Shown here piece by piece: positions 1-9,259 of a stretch of DNA of 64,000 nt. A model generated the notes under the pieces. It saw nothing but the letters and a program-made list of their open reading frames with translations, did no database searches and was not told the origin of the DNA. The position numbers and the translations under genes are program-made. Origin of the DNA: Gemmatimonadota bacterium (lineage in GTDB: Bacteria > Gemmatimonadota > Gemmatimonadetes > Gemmatimonadales > Gemmatimonadaceae); the NCBI GenBank assembly GCA_028287345.1, contig JAQBPV010000442.1:1-64000 (forward strand). The letters are read 5' to 3'. Numbering within the stretch: position 1 is the first letter of the stretch; each line of letters starts with the position of its first letter.

Positions 1-90
1 GGTGTCCTTGATGGACGTCGCCATGAGATACCCAGCCGTCCCCAATACGAGGGCGCCACCGATGAGGAATTTCGTTCGAGCGGATGTCAT
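1..90 (-). CDS. Possible CcmE-like cytochrome c maturation protein, N-terminus only (runs off the left edge)
   Basis: Reverse-strand translation from ATG at 90: MTSARTKFLIGGALVLGTAGYLMATSIKDT, a short N-terminus plus one TM segment, compatible with CcmE. Only 30 aa visible. Confidence 0.4.
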   Translation of the reverse strand, partial: MTSARTKFLIGGALVLGTAGYLMATSIKDT

Positions 91-186
91 ACCAGCTGCC
101 CGCAGAGGGAGGTCGAGACCTCAGCAATATAACGACGGCGGAGTGGGCAGATAGCTCGGTCTTTCCCCTACAACTCCAGCTTTCGC

Positions 187-1302
187 CTAGTGTCCCCCGT
201 AGTCCGCGCGGGCGGCCACCTGCCGCTCCTGCGCATTGCGCAGCAGCGCAGCCGATCGATAAATGCCGTGCACGAACTTGCTGTACGGCATCGTGACGAA
301 GAACGAGAGAATGACGCCGAGATGCACGGCCAGTAGCACGCCCATGGCGCTCGAATCACGCAGGGCTAGCAGGAGGAGTCCGGTCAGCGCCGCGAGAAAC
401 AGCTGCGCGAGAAGGGCGTATTCCCCGCCCCAGAGCTTGCGGGCAGTCGGCTCTGGATCGCCGACGACCTTGAGCCAGATCAGGCCGAACGTCCCGATCA
501 CCATGCCGACCCCTCCCGCGGTGCCGAGCAGCACGGGCAGGCTGAAAAACGGATACGGCGCCGCGCGGTGCAGGAAGTGGTCGTAGATCGCGGCCGACGT
601 CGTCGAGGCGAGACAGAGCAAAAAGCCGTAGAACATGCAGTGATGATGAAGCCGTCTCGCCTGCGAGAACGACTCGTCACGATCATTGCAGCCGTGGCCG
701 CCGCCTCCGAGGTTCCGCAATGTGAGGGCATCACTCGCGGCCTTGGCGAGTGCACGGACTCCTGTCGCCTTGCCACCGCCTGTATCCCGCCAGAATCGCA
801 CGGCTCCGATACCGATCGCGAGCACCGCATAGAAAAAAGTCGCGAGCGCGACGCCGGTCATTGCCCACTGTGGAATGATCCGGTAGAACGCGCCAGCGCC
901 GAGGTGACTCTCGAAGAGCACGCCCGGCGTCTGCAGCCACGTCGCGAGTAGAAGCACAAGCGCGATGCCTCCGGCCGTGACGAGAGACACGACGGTCCCA
1001 TTGCGACGAAAAAGTGCCCCCATCGGCCTCGGCCACGCGTACTCCACGTACGTTTCCGCGCGCAGCTCCGACAGGATTTTCGGCAGGTTGATGCCGAACT
1101 CGTGCGGCGGTGCATACTGACATGCGTAGAAACAGCCGCGGCAGCCGTGGCACAGGTTCGCCAGATAGTTGAGGTCTCCGTCCGAGAAGGCGCGCCGCAG
1201 CTCCATCGCGGGAAACACCGCGCAGAAGCCTTCGCAGTAGCGACAGGCGTTGCAAATCTCCATCGACCGGCGCGCTTCGGCTGTCGTCTCAAGCGCGGGC
1301 AT
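187..1302 (-). CDS. tcuB: TcuB/CitB-like tricarballylate utilization 4Fe-4S membrane protein
   Basis: Cys-rich N-terminus (CNACRYCEGFCAVFP, CHGCRGCFYACQYAPPHEFGINLPK) followed by several TM segments; directly downstream of a TcuA-like gene. Start taken at MPALETT. Confidence 0.85.
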   Translation of the reverse strand: MPALETTAEARRSMEICNACRYCEGFCAVFPAMELRRAFSDGDLNYLANLCHGCRGCFYACQYAPPHEFGINLPKILSELRAETYVEYAWPRPMGALFRRNGTVVSLVTAGGIALVLLLATWLQTPGVLFESHLGAGAFYRIIPQWAMTGVALATFFYAVLAIGIGAVRFWRDTGGGKATGVRALAKAASDALTLRNLGGGGHGCNDRDESFSQARRLHHHCMFYGFLLCLASTTSAAIYDHFLHRAAPYPFFSLPVLLGTAGGVGMVIGTFGLIWLKVVGDPEPTARKLWGGEYALLAQLFLAALTGLLLLALRDSSAMGVLLAVHLGVILSFFVTMPYSKFVHGIYRSAALLRNAQERQVAARADYGGH

Positions 1303-2725
1303 GCAACGCCGCCTCCTTGCCGGCAATGCGACCAAACACTGATCCGATCACCATGCCGAAGCCGGCGAGATATCCCTGACCGAGGATGTTGCCGGCCATG
1401 ATCTCCCCCGACGCGTAGAGGTTCGACATCCCGCGGCCGTCCGTGCGGATGACGCGCGCACGCTCGTCGACGCGAACGCCGAGGTAGGTGAACGTGATGC
1501 CGGGACGAAGTGGGTATCCGAGATATGGCGGCGTATCGATAGTGCGAGCCCAATGTGTCTTCGGTGGCGTGAGCCCTTCGGTCTTGCAGCCGTCGAGCGC
1601 CTGTGATGAGAAAGCGCCAGGAACAACGGCAGCGTTGTATTCCCGGACCGTTGCCTCGAGCGCGGCGGGGTCAAGCTCCAACCGATGGGCGAGCTCGGCG
1701 ATGCTGTCCGCTCGAATGGCCGGAAAGACGGAAGGCATGAAGAGGCTTTCGGCCTTGCTGTCGATGATGGAGTAGGCGATCTGGCCGGCTAGCTTTGCGA
1801 TGAGCCTGCCCCAGATAGCGTAGCGCTTCGGCCAGACGTCCTCGCCTTCGTCATAGAAGCGCTGTGCATTTCGGTCCACGACGATGGAGAAAGGCACGCA
1901 GTCCAGCCGCGTGACGATCCCACCGTCGAATTTCGGCGATCGCGCGTCGATGGCGACGGCGTGGCACTGTGTCGGATCGCCGACGGGTTCAACACCCTGC
2001 TCCAACAGTGCGTCGAGCACGCGGCCCTTCGCGTACGGCGTGCCGCGAATGATGAAGTTGTCCGCGGCGTCGCCCCAGTAGCGTTTCAGCCACTGGATGT
2101 TTGCTTGAAAACCACCGGCGGCGGCCACGACGGCTCTCGCACGAATCGTCGCGGGAAATCCGCGACTGCTCACGACGATCTCGCGCACCCTGTCGCCGTC
2201 GAGGTGCACCGACTGGACTTCAGTGTCGTAGACGACCGTGACGCCGAGTCGCTCGGCCGTCGCGTAATACGCATTCACCAGCGCCTTTCCGCCGCCGAGG
2301 AAGAATGCATTCGTGCGGGACAACCCCAGCGTGCCGGTGAGAGCCGGCTGGAAGTGCACGCCGTGGCGTTGCATCCAGGTCATGAGATCGCCGCTCGCAC
2401 GGATCGTCATTCTCGCGAGTGCTTCGTCGGTCCGTCCAGCGGTGACGCGATGCAAGTCGTCCCAGTACTCCGCTTCCGAATACGAGTCGGAGAGTACGCC
2501 CGCAGGCTCCGTGTGCATGAGGCGCAGGTTTCTCGTGTGTCGACTGTTGCCCCCACGGAACGCTCGCGGTGCATGCTCGAGCAGGAGGACGCTCGCACCA
2601 AACTCGCGCGCGGAGATTGCCGCGCAGAGCGCGGCATTCCCGCCGCCAAGCACGACGACGTCGAACTCTGCGGCCGAGAGGTCGATCATCGGCGTGGAAT
2701 CACGTGGTGGGGTGGCATGCGACAC
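1289..2725 (-). CDS. tcuA: FAD-dependent tricarballylate dehydrogenase-like flavoprotein (TcuA)
   Basis: N-terminal dinucleotide-binding motif VVVLGGGNAALCAAISAREFGASVLLLEHAP; C-terminal GRGMSNLYASGEIMAGNILGQGYLAGFGM; adjacent tcuB. Confidence 0.85.
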   Translation of the reverse strand: MSHATPPRDSTPMIDLSAAEFDVVVLGGGNAALCAAISAREFGASVLLLEHAPRAFRGGNSRHTRNLRLMHTEPAGVLSDSYSEAEYWDDLHRVTAGRTDEALARMTIRASGDLMTWMQRHGVHFQPALTGTLGLSRTNAFFLGGGKALVNAYYATAERLGVTVVYDTEVQSVHLDGDRVREIVVSSRGFPATIRARAVVAAAGGFQANIQWLKRYWGDAADNFIIRGTPYAKGRVLDALLEQGVEPVGDPTQCHAVAIDARSPKFDGGIVTRLDCVPFSIVVDRNAQRFYDEGEDVWPKRYAIWGRLIAKLAGQIAYSIIDSKAESLFMPSVFPAIRADSIAELAHRLELDPAALEATVREYNAAVVPGAFSSQALDGCKTEGLTPPKTHWARTIDTPPYLGYPLRPGITFTYLGVRVDERARVIRTDGRGMSNLYASGEIMAGNILGQGYLAGFGMVIGSVFGRIAGKEAALHARA

Positions 2726-2748
2726 ATCGTCGCACGACGAAGGCCGAC

Positions 2749-4059
2749 CTAATCAGCTGCCGCCAGCTCCGCTGGCACCACGTCGACCCGCGGCGTTCGC
2801 TGTTCCATTTTCATGTGAAGACGCTCGCCGTCCGCGTGTGCGACGTACGCGACTCCGACGAGTTGGCCCATCACGTTGACGGTGGTCCTGATCATGTCGA
2901 GGAGCCGATCCACTCCGACCACGAGTGCCACACCGGCCTGTGCCTGCGCACTCATTCCCACGGTGTTCAGCACGATGAGGATGGTGACCATGCCGCTGCC
3001 CGGAACGCCCGCACCGGAGATCGCCGACGCCGTGGCGGCGAGCACGATGATGATCTGCTCGGTCAGCCCAAGCGGCACGCCGTAGACCTGCGCGATGAAC
3101 ATCACCGCGACCACCTTGTACAGCGCCGAGCCCGACTTGTTGAGCGTCGCGCTCAGAGGCAGGACGAATCCAGCGACCTTCTTCGAGACGCCGAGCTCAC
3201 ACTCGGCAACCTCGAGGCTCACCGGCAATGACGCATTGGACGATGAGGTCGAGAAGGCGACGAGTGGCGCCTTGACGATCTTGCGAAGAAACGTGACCGG
3301 GTTCATCCCGATGAAGACGCGGACGATGAATCCCAGCACGCCGAAGGCGTGAATCGCTTCGCCGACGACGACTGTCACGCACAGGAAGAAGAGGCTGCCC
3401 AACAACTCCATGCCGAACTGCGCGAATACCGCCCCGCTCAGCGCGAACACGCCGTATGGGGCGAGCTTCATCACCCACCCAATCATGACCATCGAGGTCT
3501 CGTTCACTGCGTCAAAGAACGCGACGATCGGCAGCTTGTAACGATCGGCGAGGGTTCCGGTCGCTGCACCGAACATGATGGTGAAGAAGACGACGGCGAG
3601 CAGGTCGAGGTCGCTCAGCGCGCGGAAGGGATTACGCGGGATGATCTCGAGGATCGTCTGCACGAGCGGAATTGCGACGAGCGGGGCAGCGCTAGCGGTC
3701 GCGAATTTCGACGCGAGGCGGTCGCGCGTGGCGGGATCGAGGCCCGAGCCCGGCTGAATGAGATGAAACGCCGCGATACCCACGCACGCCGCGACGATCG
3801 TCAGCGCGACGGAGAAGAGCAGTGTTCGGCCGCCCACCTTTCCGACGCGTTGCGCGTCACCGAGCGACGCCGTGCCCACGAGGAGGCTGCTTACGACCAG
3901 CGGGAGCACGATCATCGTCATCAGACGAATGAACGCGGTACCCACCGGCTCGATCATCATGACGGCGCGTTGCAGCCACACGACGTCGTAGGCCTTGGCG
4001 GTGATGCCGACACTGGCGCCGACGACGAGCGCGAGGAGGATCTTCGTCGGAAGCTTCAT
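2749..4059 (-). CDS. Dicarboxylate/amino acid:cation symporter (DAACS family)
   Basis: MKLPTKILLALVVGASVG..., AFSTSSSNASLPVSLEVAE and GAGVPGSGMVTILIVL motifs. The ORF track start at 4533 is overextended; ATG at 4059 overlaps the upstream gene stop by 4 bp. Confidence 0.9.
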   Translation of the reverse strand: MKLPTKILLALVVGASVGITAKAYDVVWLQRAVMMIEPVGTAFIRLMTMIVLPLVVSSLLVGTASLGDAQRVGKVGGRTLLFSVALTIVAACVGIAAFHLIQPGSGLDPATRDRLASKFATASAAPLVAIPLVQTILEIIPRNPFRALSDLDLLAVVFFTIMFGAATGTLADRYKLPIVAFFDAVNETSMVMIGWVMKLAPYGVFALSGAVFAQFGMELLGSLFFLCVTVVVGEAIHAFGVLGFIVRVFIGMNPVTFLRKIVKAPLVAFSTSSSNASLPVSLEVAECELGVSKKVAGFVLPLSATLNKSGSALYKVVAVMFIAQVYGVPLGLTEQIIIVLAATASAISGAGVPGSGMVTILIVLNTVGMSAQAQAGVALVVGVDRLLDMIRTTVNVMGQLVGVAYVAHADGERLHMKMEQRTPRVDVVPAELAAAD

Positions 4060-5075
4060 GAGGTTGCGGGCTGGGTCGCGGAGAACAGCTCTGTCATGGC
4101 CGACGGATCGATGTTTCCGCCACTGATGACGACGGCGATGCGCCTTCCGCGCATCTGCACACGATCGGTTTGCAACGCTGCGACGCCCGCCGCACCAGAG
4201 AATTCGATCACGAGCTTGTCGTGCAGGAAATGCCAGGCGGTTGCCGCACGCAGTGCCTCTTCCTCGACGGTGACGATCTCGTGGACCAGCGCACGCACGT
4301 GTGCGAGCGTGAGATCGCTGACGCGCACTGCGGCGAGACCGTCGGCGATCGTGCGCGTGCGCTCCAGCAGCACAGGTGCACCCGCAGCCAAGGCGGCCGT
4401 CATCGAAGGCGCTGCGACCGGCTCGACACCGATCACGCGCGCGTTCGGAGACAGCGACTTGATCGCGACGGCAATGCCGGCGAGCAATCCACCACCTCCG
4501 CAGGGCACGAGCACCGTGTCCACCTCGGGCCAATCCTCGACGATCTCGAGTCCGATGGTGCCCTGACCCGCGACGATGCGTCGGTCGTCGAATCCGGGAA
4601 CCACCGTGCGTCCGGTCTCAGCAGCGATCGCTTCAGCGCGCGTACGTCGCTCCACCGAGGTGTAGCCCTCGAGCACGACGTCCGCGCCAAGCCGACGCGC
4701 GCCTTCCTGCTTGATCGCCGGCGCCGAGAGTGGCATAACGGCAATGGCGTGGCTACCGAGCAGGCGTGCCGCGAGCGCGACGCCCTGCGCATGATTCCCG
4801 GACGAATACGTGACGACGCCACGCTTCCTCTGGGAATCCTCGAGCTGTGAGAGATAGTTGAAGGCACCGCGAATCTTGAACGAGCCGCCACACTGCAAGG
4901 ACTCGCACTTCAACCGAATCTCCGCACCGGTGATCGCGCTGAGCTCTGGCGAGGCGACCAATGGCGTACGCAGGGCGATGCCGTGCAGACGCGCGCGCGC
5001 ATCCGCTATCTCGTCCGCCGTTACGAGACGGACCGCGCGAGACCTACCGTCCGCGGGTTCTATCGAACGGTCCAA
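4056..5075 (-). CDS. Threonine/serine dehydratase-like PLP enzyme (fold type II)
   Basis: ESLQCGGSFKIRGAFNYL lysine motif, SSGNHAQGVALAARLLG, PCGGGGLLAGIA glycine loop. Confidence 0.88.
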   Translation of the reverse strand: MDRSIEPADGRSRAVRLVTADEIADARARLHGIALRTPLVASPELSAITGAEIRLKCESLQCGGSFKIRGAFNYLSQLEDSQRKRGVVTYSSGNHAQGVALAARLLGSHAIAVMPLSAPAIKQEGARRLGADVVLEGYTSVERRTRAEAIAAETGRTVVPGFDDRRIVAGQGTIGLEIVEDWPEVDTVLVPCGGGGLLAGIAVAIKSLSPNARVIGVEPVAAPSMTAALAAGAPVLLERTRTIADGLAAVRVSDLTLAHVRALVHEIVTVEEEALRAATAWHFLHDKLVIEFSGAAGVAALQTDRVQMRGRRIAVVISGGNIDPSAMTELFSATQPATS

Positions 5076-5563
5076 TGGAATCCCAATGGCACACGTACTT
5101 CACCCGGCCCGCCATGCACGGGAATGCCGCCACTCGCGCCGCCGTCACGCGTCACCGCGATGATCGTGTAGATCGCCGCCGCTCCGACGCCGATGGCGAC
5201 GAATGCCGTGCGCGCGCGATCGAGGCGCCGCGTCTCCATGCGTACGAGCTCCGAGCGGGCGAGCACGACCTCCTGCGTCAGCACGCGCGCGCGAAAATCA
5301 CCTTCATAGAACGAGCTCGGTACCGAGAAGAGCACACTATCCGGCCGCGTCTCGAGTACGACGCCCTCCAGCGTGAACTCGTGCAGCACGCGCGACTGCG
5401 CCTCACCGCCGCGGCGCAATCGTTCGACGCCGACGCCAGACACCTGCGCGCGAAGGTCCATCCCCGGCTGAAGCTCGGTAGCGGGGACTTCGAGGTAGCG
5501 ATAGCAGCCGCTCGCGACAGCGAGAAGCGACGACAGCGCGATCGACGCAACGCGTCTTCTCAT
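5060..5563 (-). CDS. Uncharacterised lipoprotein
   Basis: N-terminal signal with lipobox-like LAVASGC; C-terminal TM-like segment; overlaps both neighbours. Confidence 0.7.
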   Translation of the reverse strand: MRRRVASIALSSLLAVASGCYRYLEVPATELQPGMDLRAQVSGVGVERLRRGGEAQSRVLHEFTLEGVVLETRPDSVLFSVPSSFYEGDFRARVLTQEVVLARSELVRMETRRLDRARTAFVAIGVGAAAIYTIIAVTRDGGASGGIPVHGGPGEVRVPLGFHWTVR

Positions 5564-6075
5564 GTGGTGTCCTGCCGAAAACCGCGATGCTCGCGGAAGA
5601 ATGGAACGAGACCGCCGGCATTGAGGATCTGCAGCATGTGCGCGGGTAGCGGTCGCGCTTCCGCCACGGTGTGTCGCGTCTCGTTGCGGACGATCAGCAA
5701 CGCGCCAAGCTCGATGACAATGCGGTCGCCCTCCCGGATGTCACCTGTATCGCACTCGACGGGAACGAGCCCATTGTTGATCGCGTTGCGGTAATACGTT
5801 CGCGCGAAGCTTCGCGCGATCACGGCACGAATGCCGGCGGCATAGGGAACAGTCACCGCGATCTCCATCGCCGAGCCGCATCCGAAGTTGCGGCCGGCGA
5901 CGAAGATGTCACCTGGCTGAACGCTGGCGGCGAACGCGGGATCGAGCGTCTCGAGCATGTACTGCTTCAGCACATCAGGATCGATCGTCTCGCGCTTGCG
6001 AACCGACGCGATGATGTAGTCGGTATTCACATCGTCGCCGAGTATCCGCGCGCGCCCCTCGAGTCGGATGGACAT
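5560..6075 (-). CDS. leuD: Aconitase-superfamily small subunit (3-isopropylmalate dehydratase small subunit-like)
   Basis: MSIRLEGRARILGDDVNTDYIIASVRK, GRNFGCGSAMEIAVTVPYAAGIRAVIARSFARTYYRNAINNGL: typical swivel-domain motifs. Substrate not determinable. Confidence 0.85.
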   Translation of the reverse strand: MSIRLEGRARILGDDVNTDYIIASVRKRETIDPDVLKQYMLETLDPAFAASVQPGDIFVAGRNFGCGSAMEIAVTVPYAAGIRAVIARSFARTYYRNAINNGLVPVECDTGDIREGDRIVIELGALLIVRNETRHTVAEARPLPAHMLQILNAGGLVPFFREHRGFRQDTT

Positions 6076-6077
6076 CG

Positions 6078-7337
6078 TCAGGCGCTCCGCCGCGGATCGG
6101 TGATCCGTCCGGTCACCGCGGCCGCAGCGCACGACGCTGGTGACGCCAGGTAGATCTGGGCCGTCGCATTGCCCATGCGCGCCTTGAAATTCCTGTTGGC
6201 AGTCGAGATGACCGTCATTCCATCACCTGGAATCACTCCCGATGTTCCGCAGCAGGCGCCGCAACCGGGAGTCGTAAGGACAGCACCCATGCGCGTGAAC
6301 CGCTCGAGACTTCCGTCGAGCGTCAGTTCGAGCAGCACCTCGCGCGATGCCGGCGTCACGACGAGCATCACGCCAGGCGCTATGCCGCCGCCCTGCATGA
6401 GAATCTCGAGTGCCTCGTGGAAGTCGCGGGTTCGTCCGCCGGTGCAGGTCCCGATGAACACCATGTCGACGGGCGTACCTGCGGCGACGCTCAGCGGCAC
6501 GACATCATCCGGTTCGTGCGGTCGCGCGACTTGCGGCACCAACTGCGAGACGTCGATCACGACTTCGCGTAGATAGCGCGCATCGGCATCCGGATCGACC
6601 GGCGCGTACGTCGCGTCCGTCCGTCCGCGCAGATACGCCTCGGTGCGCGCATCGGCCATGAAGATGCCAGCCTTTGCCCCCATCTCGACGACGAGATTGC
6701 TGACGACGAGGCGATCGTCGATCGTCAACGCCTGTGCCGCAGGCCCGTGGAACTCGAGCGTCTGGTAGTTGGCGCCCTCCTGTCCGAGCTTCCCGACGAG
6801 CGCGAGCGCGATGTCCTTCGGATAGACGCCCTCCGGCAACCCGCCCTCGAGGAGAACCTTCGTCGTCTCGGGGACACGCAGCCAGACCTGTCCCGAGATC
6901 ATCGCCGCCGCGAGATCGGACGAGCCGATACCCGTGCCGAACGTGTTCATCGCGCCGAACGTCACACTGTGGCTGTCGGCGCCGACAACGAGACCGCCCG
7001 GACGGCACCACCCCGTTTCCACCATGAGCTGCAGCCCGATTCCCTCGCCCACCTCGAACGTGCGAATGCCCTGATCCCGCGCGAACTGCCGAATGCGATC
7101 GTGCAGGCCTGCGCTCTTCGCGCTGTTCGGTGGCGAATAGTGATCGAGCGAGAAGGCGATGCGTTCGGGATGCAACACTCGGTCGCCGCCCATCTCGTTG
7201 AAGTAGTCGATCGCCATCGGGGTCGAGCCGTCGGTGCCTAACGCGTAGTCGAACGTGCAGACGACGACGTCGCCGGCGCGTGCGTCGACGCCCGAGGTGG
7301 CGGACAGGATTTTCTCGCTGATGGTCTTGCCAGCCAC
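6078..7337 (-). CDS. leuC: Aconitase-superfamily large subunit (3-isopropylmalate dehydratase/homoaconitase-like)
   Basis: MAGKTISEKILS, GADSHSVTFGAMNTFGTGIGSSDLA, GTCTGGRTRDF, TPGCGACCGTSGV cluster-ligand cysteines. Confidence 0.88.
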   Translation of the reverse strand: MAGKTISEKILSATSGVDARAGDVVVCTFDYALGTDGSTPMAIDYFNEMGGDRVLHPERIAFSLDHYSPPNSAKSAGLHDRIRQFARDQGIRTFEVGEGIGLQLMVETGWCRPGGLVVGADSHSVTFGAMNTFGTGIGSSDLAAAMISGQVWLRVPETTKVLLEGGLPEGVYPKDIALALVGKLGQEGANYQTLEFHGPAAQALTIDDRLVVSNLVVEMGAKAGIFMADARTEAYLRGRTDATYAPVDPDADARYLREVVIDVSQLVPQVARPHEPDDVVPLSVAAGTPVDMVFIGTCTGGRTRDFHEALEILMQGGGIAPGVMLVVTPASREVLLELTLDGSLERFTRMGAVLTTPGCGACCGTSGVIPGDGMTVISTANRNFKARMGNATAQIYLASPASCAAAAVTGRITDPRRSA

Positions 7338-7340
7338 GCG

Positions 7341-8474
7341 TCAGACCTCGACGCGTGCTGGCACGCCCGACCGCAACTCGGCGAGGACGGCCGAGAGCTC
7401 GGTGCATGTGCGATCGACGTCAGCCGAGCGAATGTCACCCATATGACCGATGCGAAACGACGTCGCCGCGTACGCGCCCAGTCCACCCGCGAGCAGGATG
7501 CCGCGCTGCGTCATCTTGTCGCGAATGGCCTTCGGTGCAATGCCGTCTGGTGCGCGAAGCGCCGTCAGCGTGGGTGATTGCTTCTCGAGCTCGGGAAAGA
7601 GCAGCTCCAATCCCATTGCTGCCGTGCGTTCGCGCGCGAGTCGCGCCGTCTCCTCATGCCGCGCGTAGACGCTGGCGAGGCCTTCCTCGTGAATGAGCTC
7701 CAGCGCGGCGGCGAGCTGCAGATACACATGCACCGGCGCGGTTCCCGTCGTTTCGGGCTGCGCCTTTCCGTACACCTTTCGCGCTTCGCCGAAATCCCAA
7801 TAGTTGCGCGGCAACGTGCCGGTGTCGTATGCCGACCATGCCCGCTCGCTGAGCGCCACGAAGGCGACGCCGGGGCTCGCCATGAGACACTTCTGCGATG
7901 CCGTGACCGCGACGTCTGCGCCCCACTCGTCGAATTGAAAGGGCACTCCGCCAAACGAGCTGATGCCGTCCACCATGCCCAGCACGCCGCATTCGCGCGT
8001 CACCGAGAGAATGGCCCGGACATCGTTCTGACCGCCTGTGGACGTATCGGTATACGCGACGGTGAGGGCCCGCGTCTTCGGATGATCTCGCAAGGCCTGC
8101 TCGACTTCCGCGACGTCGGTGCCGCGCGTCCAGTCGGTGCACACACGATGCACGATGACCCCATACGATTCGGCCAGGCTCGCCCACATCTCGCCGAACT
8201 TGCCGTTGCAGCAGGCGACGAGCTCATCACCCGACGACAGCAGGTTCGCGATGGCGCCTTCCATTCCACCGCGCCCCGTCGTGTGGACGGGAAGCACGTC
8301 GCCGGTGACTGCGCCGAAAATCGGCCGCAGCCCGTCGATGACCGAGACGAGCGCGCGTGAAAACGCCGGAGTGCGATGGTGAATCATCGGCTGACCACCG
8401 GCGTCGAGCACGCGCTGCGGCAGCCGCGTCGGGCCGGGCGTCATCAGCAGCAGCTCGACCGGGCGATCCGTCAT
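7341..8474 (-). CDS. Class V aminotransferase, alanine-glyoxylate/serine-pyruvate aminotransferase-like
   Basis: MTPGPTRLPQRVLDAGGQPMIHHRTPAFS, GRGGMEGAIANLLSSGD, ASQKCLMASPGVAFVALS (PLP lysine region). Confidence 0.88.
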   Translation of the reverse strand: MTDRPVELLLMTPGPTRLPQRVLDAGGQPMIHHRTPAFSRALVSVIDGLRPIFGAVTGDVLPVHTTGRGGMEGAIANLLSSGDELVACCNGKFGEMWASLAESYGVIVHRVCTDWTRGTDVAEVEQALRDHPKTRALTVAYTDTSTGGQNDVRAILSVTRECGVLGMVDGISSFGGVPFQFDEWGADVAVTASQKCLMASPGVAFVALSERAWSAYDTGTLPRNYWDFGEARKVYGKAQPETTGTAPVHVYLQLAAALELIHEEGLASVYARHEETARLARERTAAMGLELLFPELEKQSPTLTALRAPDGIAPKAIRDKMTQRGILLAGGLGAYAATSFRIGHMGDIRSADVDRTCTELSAVLAELRSGVPARVEV

Positions 8475-9151
8475 GAGATCACGCCGCGTTTCTTGAGGAT
8501 CTCATCGATCTCACCCTTGAACAGTACTCCGGCGTCGATCTCGGCAACGCGCTTCTGCTCGCGCGCGACGAGTGCAAGCACCAACTCGAGCACGTCACTC
8601 GCCTCCTCGCGCGGAACGATCACCACGCCGTCGGCGTCGCCGATCACGAGGTCGCCGGGCATGACGACGGCATTGCCGCACGAAATCGGCACGTTGATCT
8701 CACCCGGTCCGTCCTTGTCGCAACCGCCCGCGCACACCGTGCGGCTGAACGCCGGAAAGCCGAGCGCAGCGATCTGCTCGATGTCACGAATGGCGCCATC
8801 GACAACGATACCGCCGAGACGCGCGCCAACTGCCGAGCGACACATCAGCTCGCCGAAGACGGCGCTCGTCCTGTTGCCATTCGTGCTGACGAGGACGACG
8901 TCACCTGGCTGCGCGACCTGGATCGCCTTGTGGACCATGAGATTGTCCGCCGGACGCGCATCGACCGTCACGGCTACACCACAGATCGACAGCCCGGAGC
9001 GCTGCTGGATCTCGGGATCCATGAAATGGAATCGACCCATCGCGTCGGCGACGTTCGGCGATGCCATGCCGCGGTACCGCTCCACCAACTCCGCGCTGAT
9101 GCGTGGAACGTCAGTCCTGATCCGAAATCCGATCTTGCCCTGCTCCGTCAT
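8471..9151 (-). CDS. RraA-like fold protein (HMG/CHA aldolase family)
   Basis: VADAMGR, AQPGDVVLVSTNGN, GARLGGIVVDGAIRDIEQI, MPGDLVIGDADGVVIVP. Confidence 0.85.
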   Translation of the reverse strand: MTEQGKIGFRIRTDVPRISAELVERYRGMASPNVADAMGRFHFMDPEIQQRSGLSICGVAVTVDARPADNLMVHKAIQVAQPGDVVLVSTNGNRTSAVFGELMCRSAVGARLGGIVVDGAIRDIEQIAALGFPAFSRTVCAGGCDKDGPGEINVPISCGNAVVMPGDLVIGDADGVVIVPREEASDVLELVLALVAREQKRVAEIDAGVLFKGEIDEILKKRGVIS

Positions 9152-9259
9152 CTCGCTCCTTGGTGATTGACTATCAGCAGCGCAGAGCCCGGCGCACGTC
9201 GCGCACTCACGAGATCAACACTCGCGACCAGACTCTGTACCAATGGTTCGACGTCCGCT

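Noticed and set aside
3349-4566. 405-aa plus-strand ORF
   Set aside because: Antisense to symporter and dehydratase genes; no recognisable domain.
5560-7337. Leucine biosynthesis leuCD as a confident functional call
   Set aside because: Family assignment is sound, but there are no leuA/leuB neighbours and the context is catabolic, so substrate left open.
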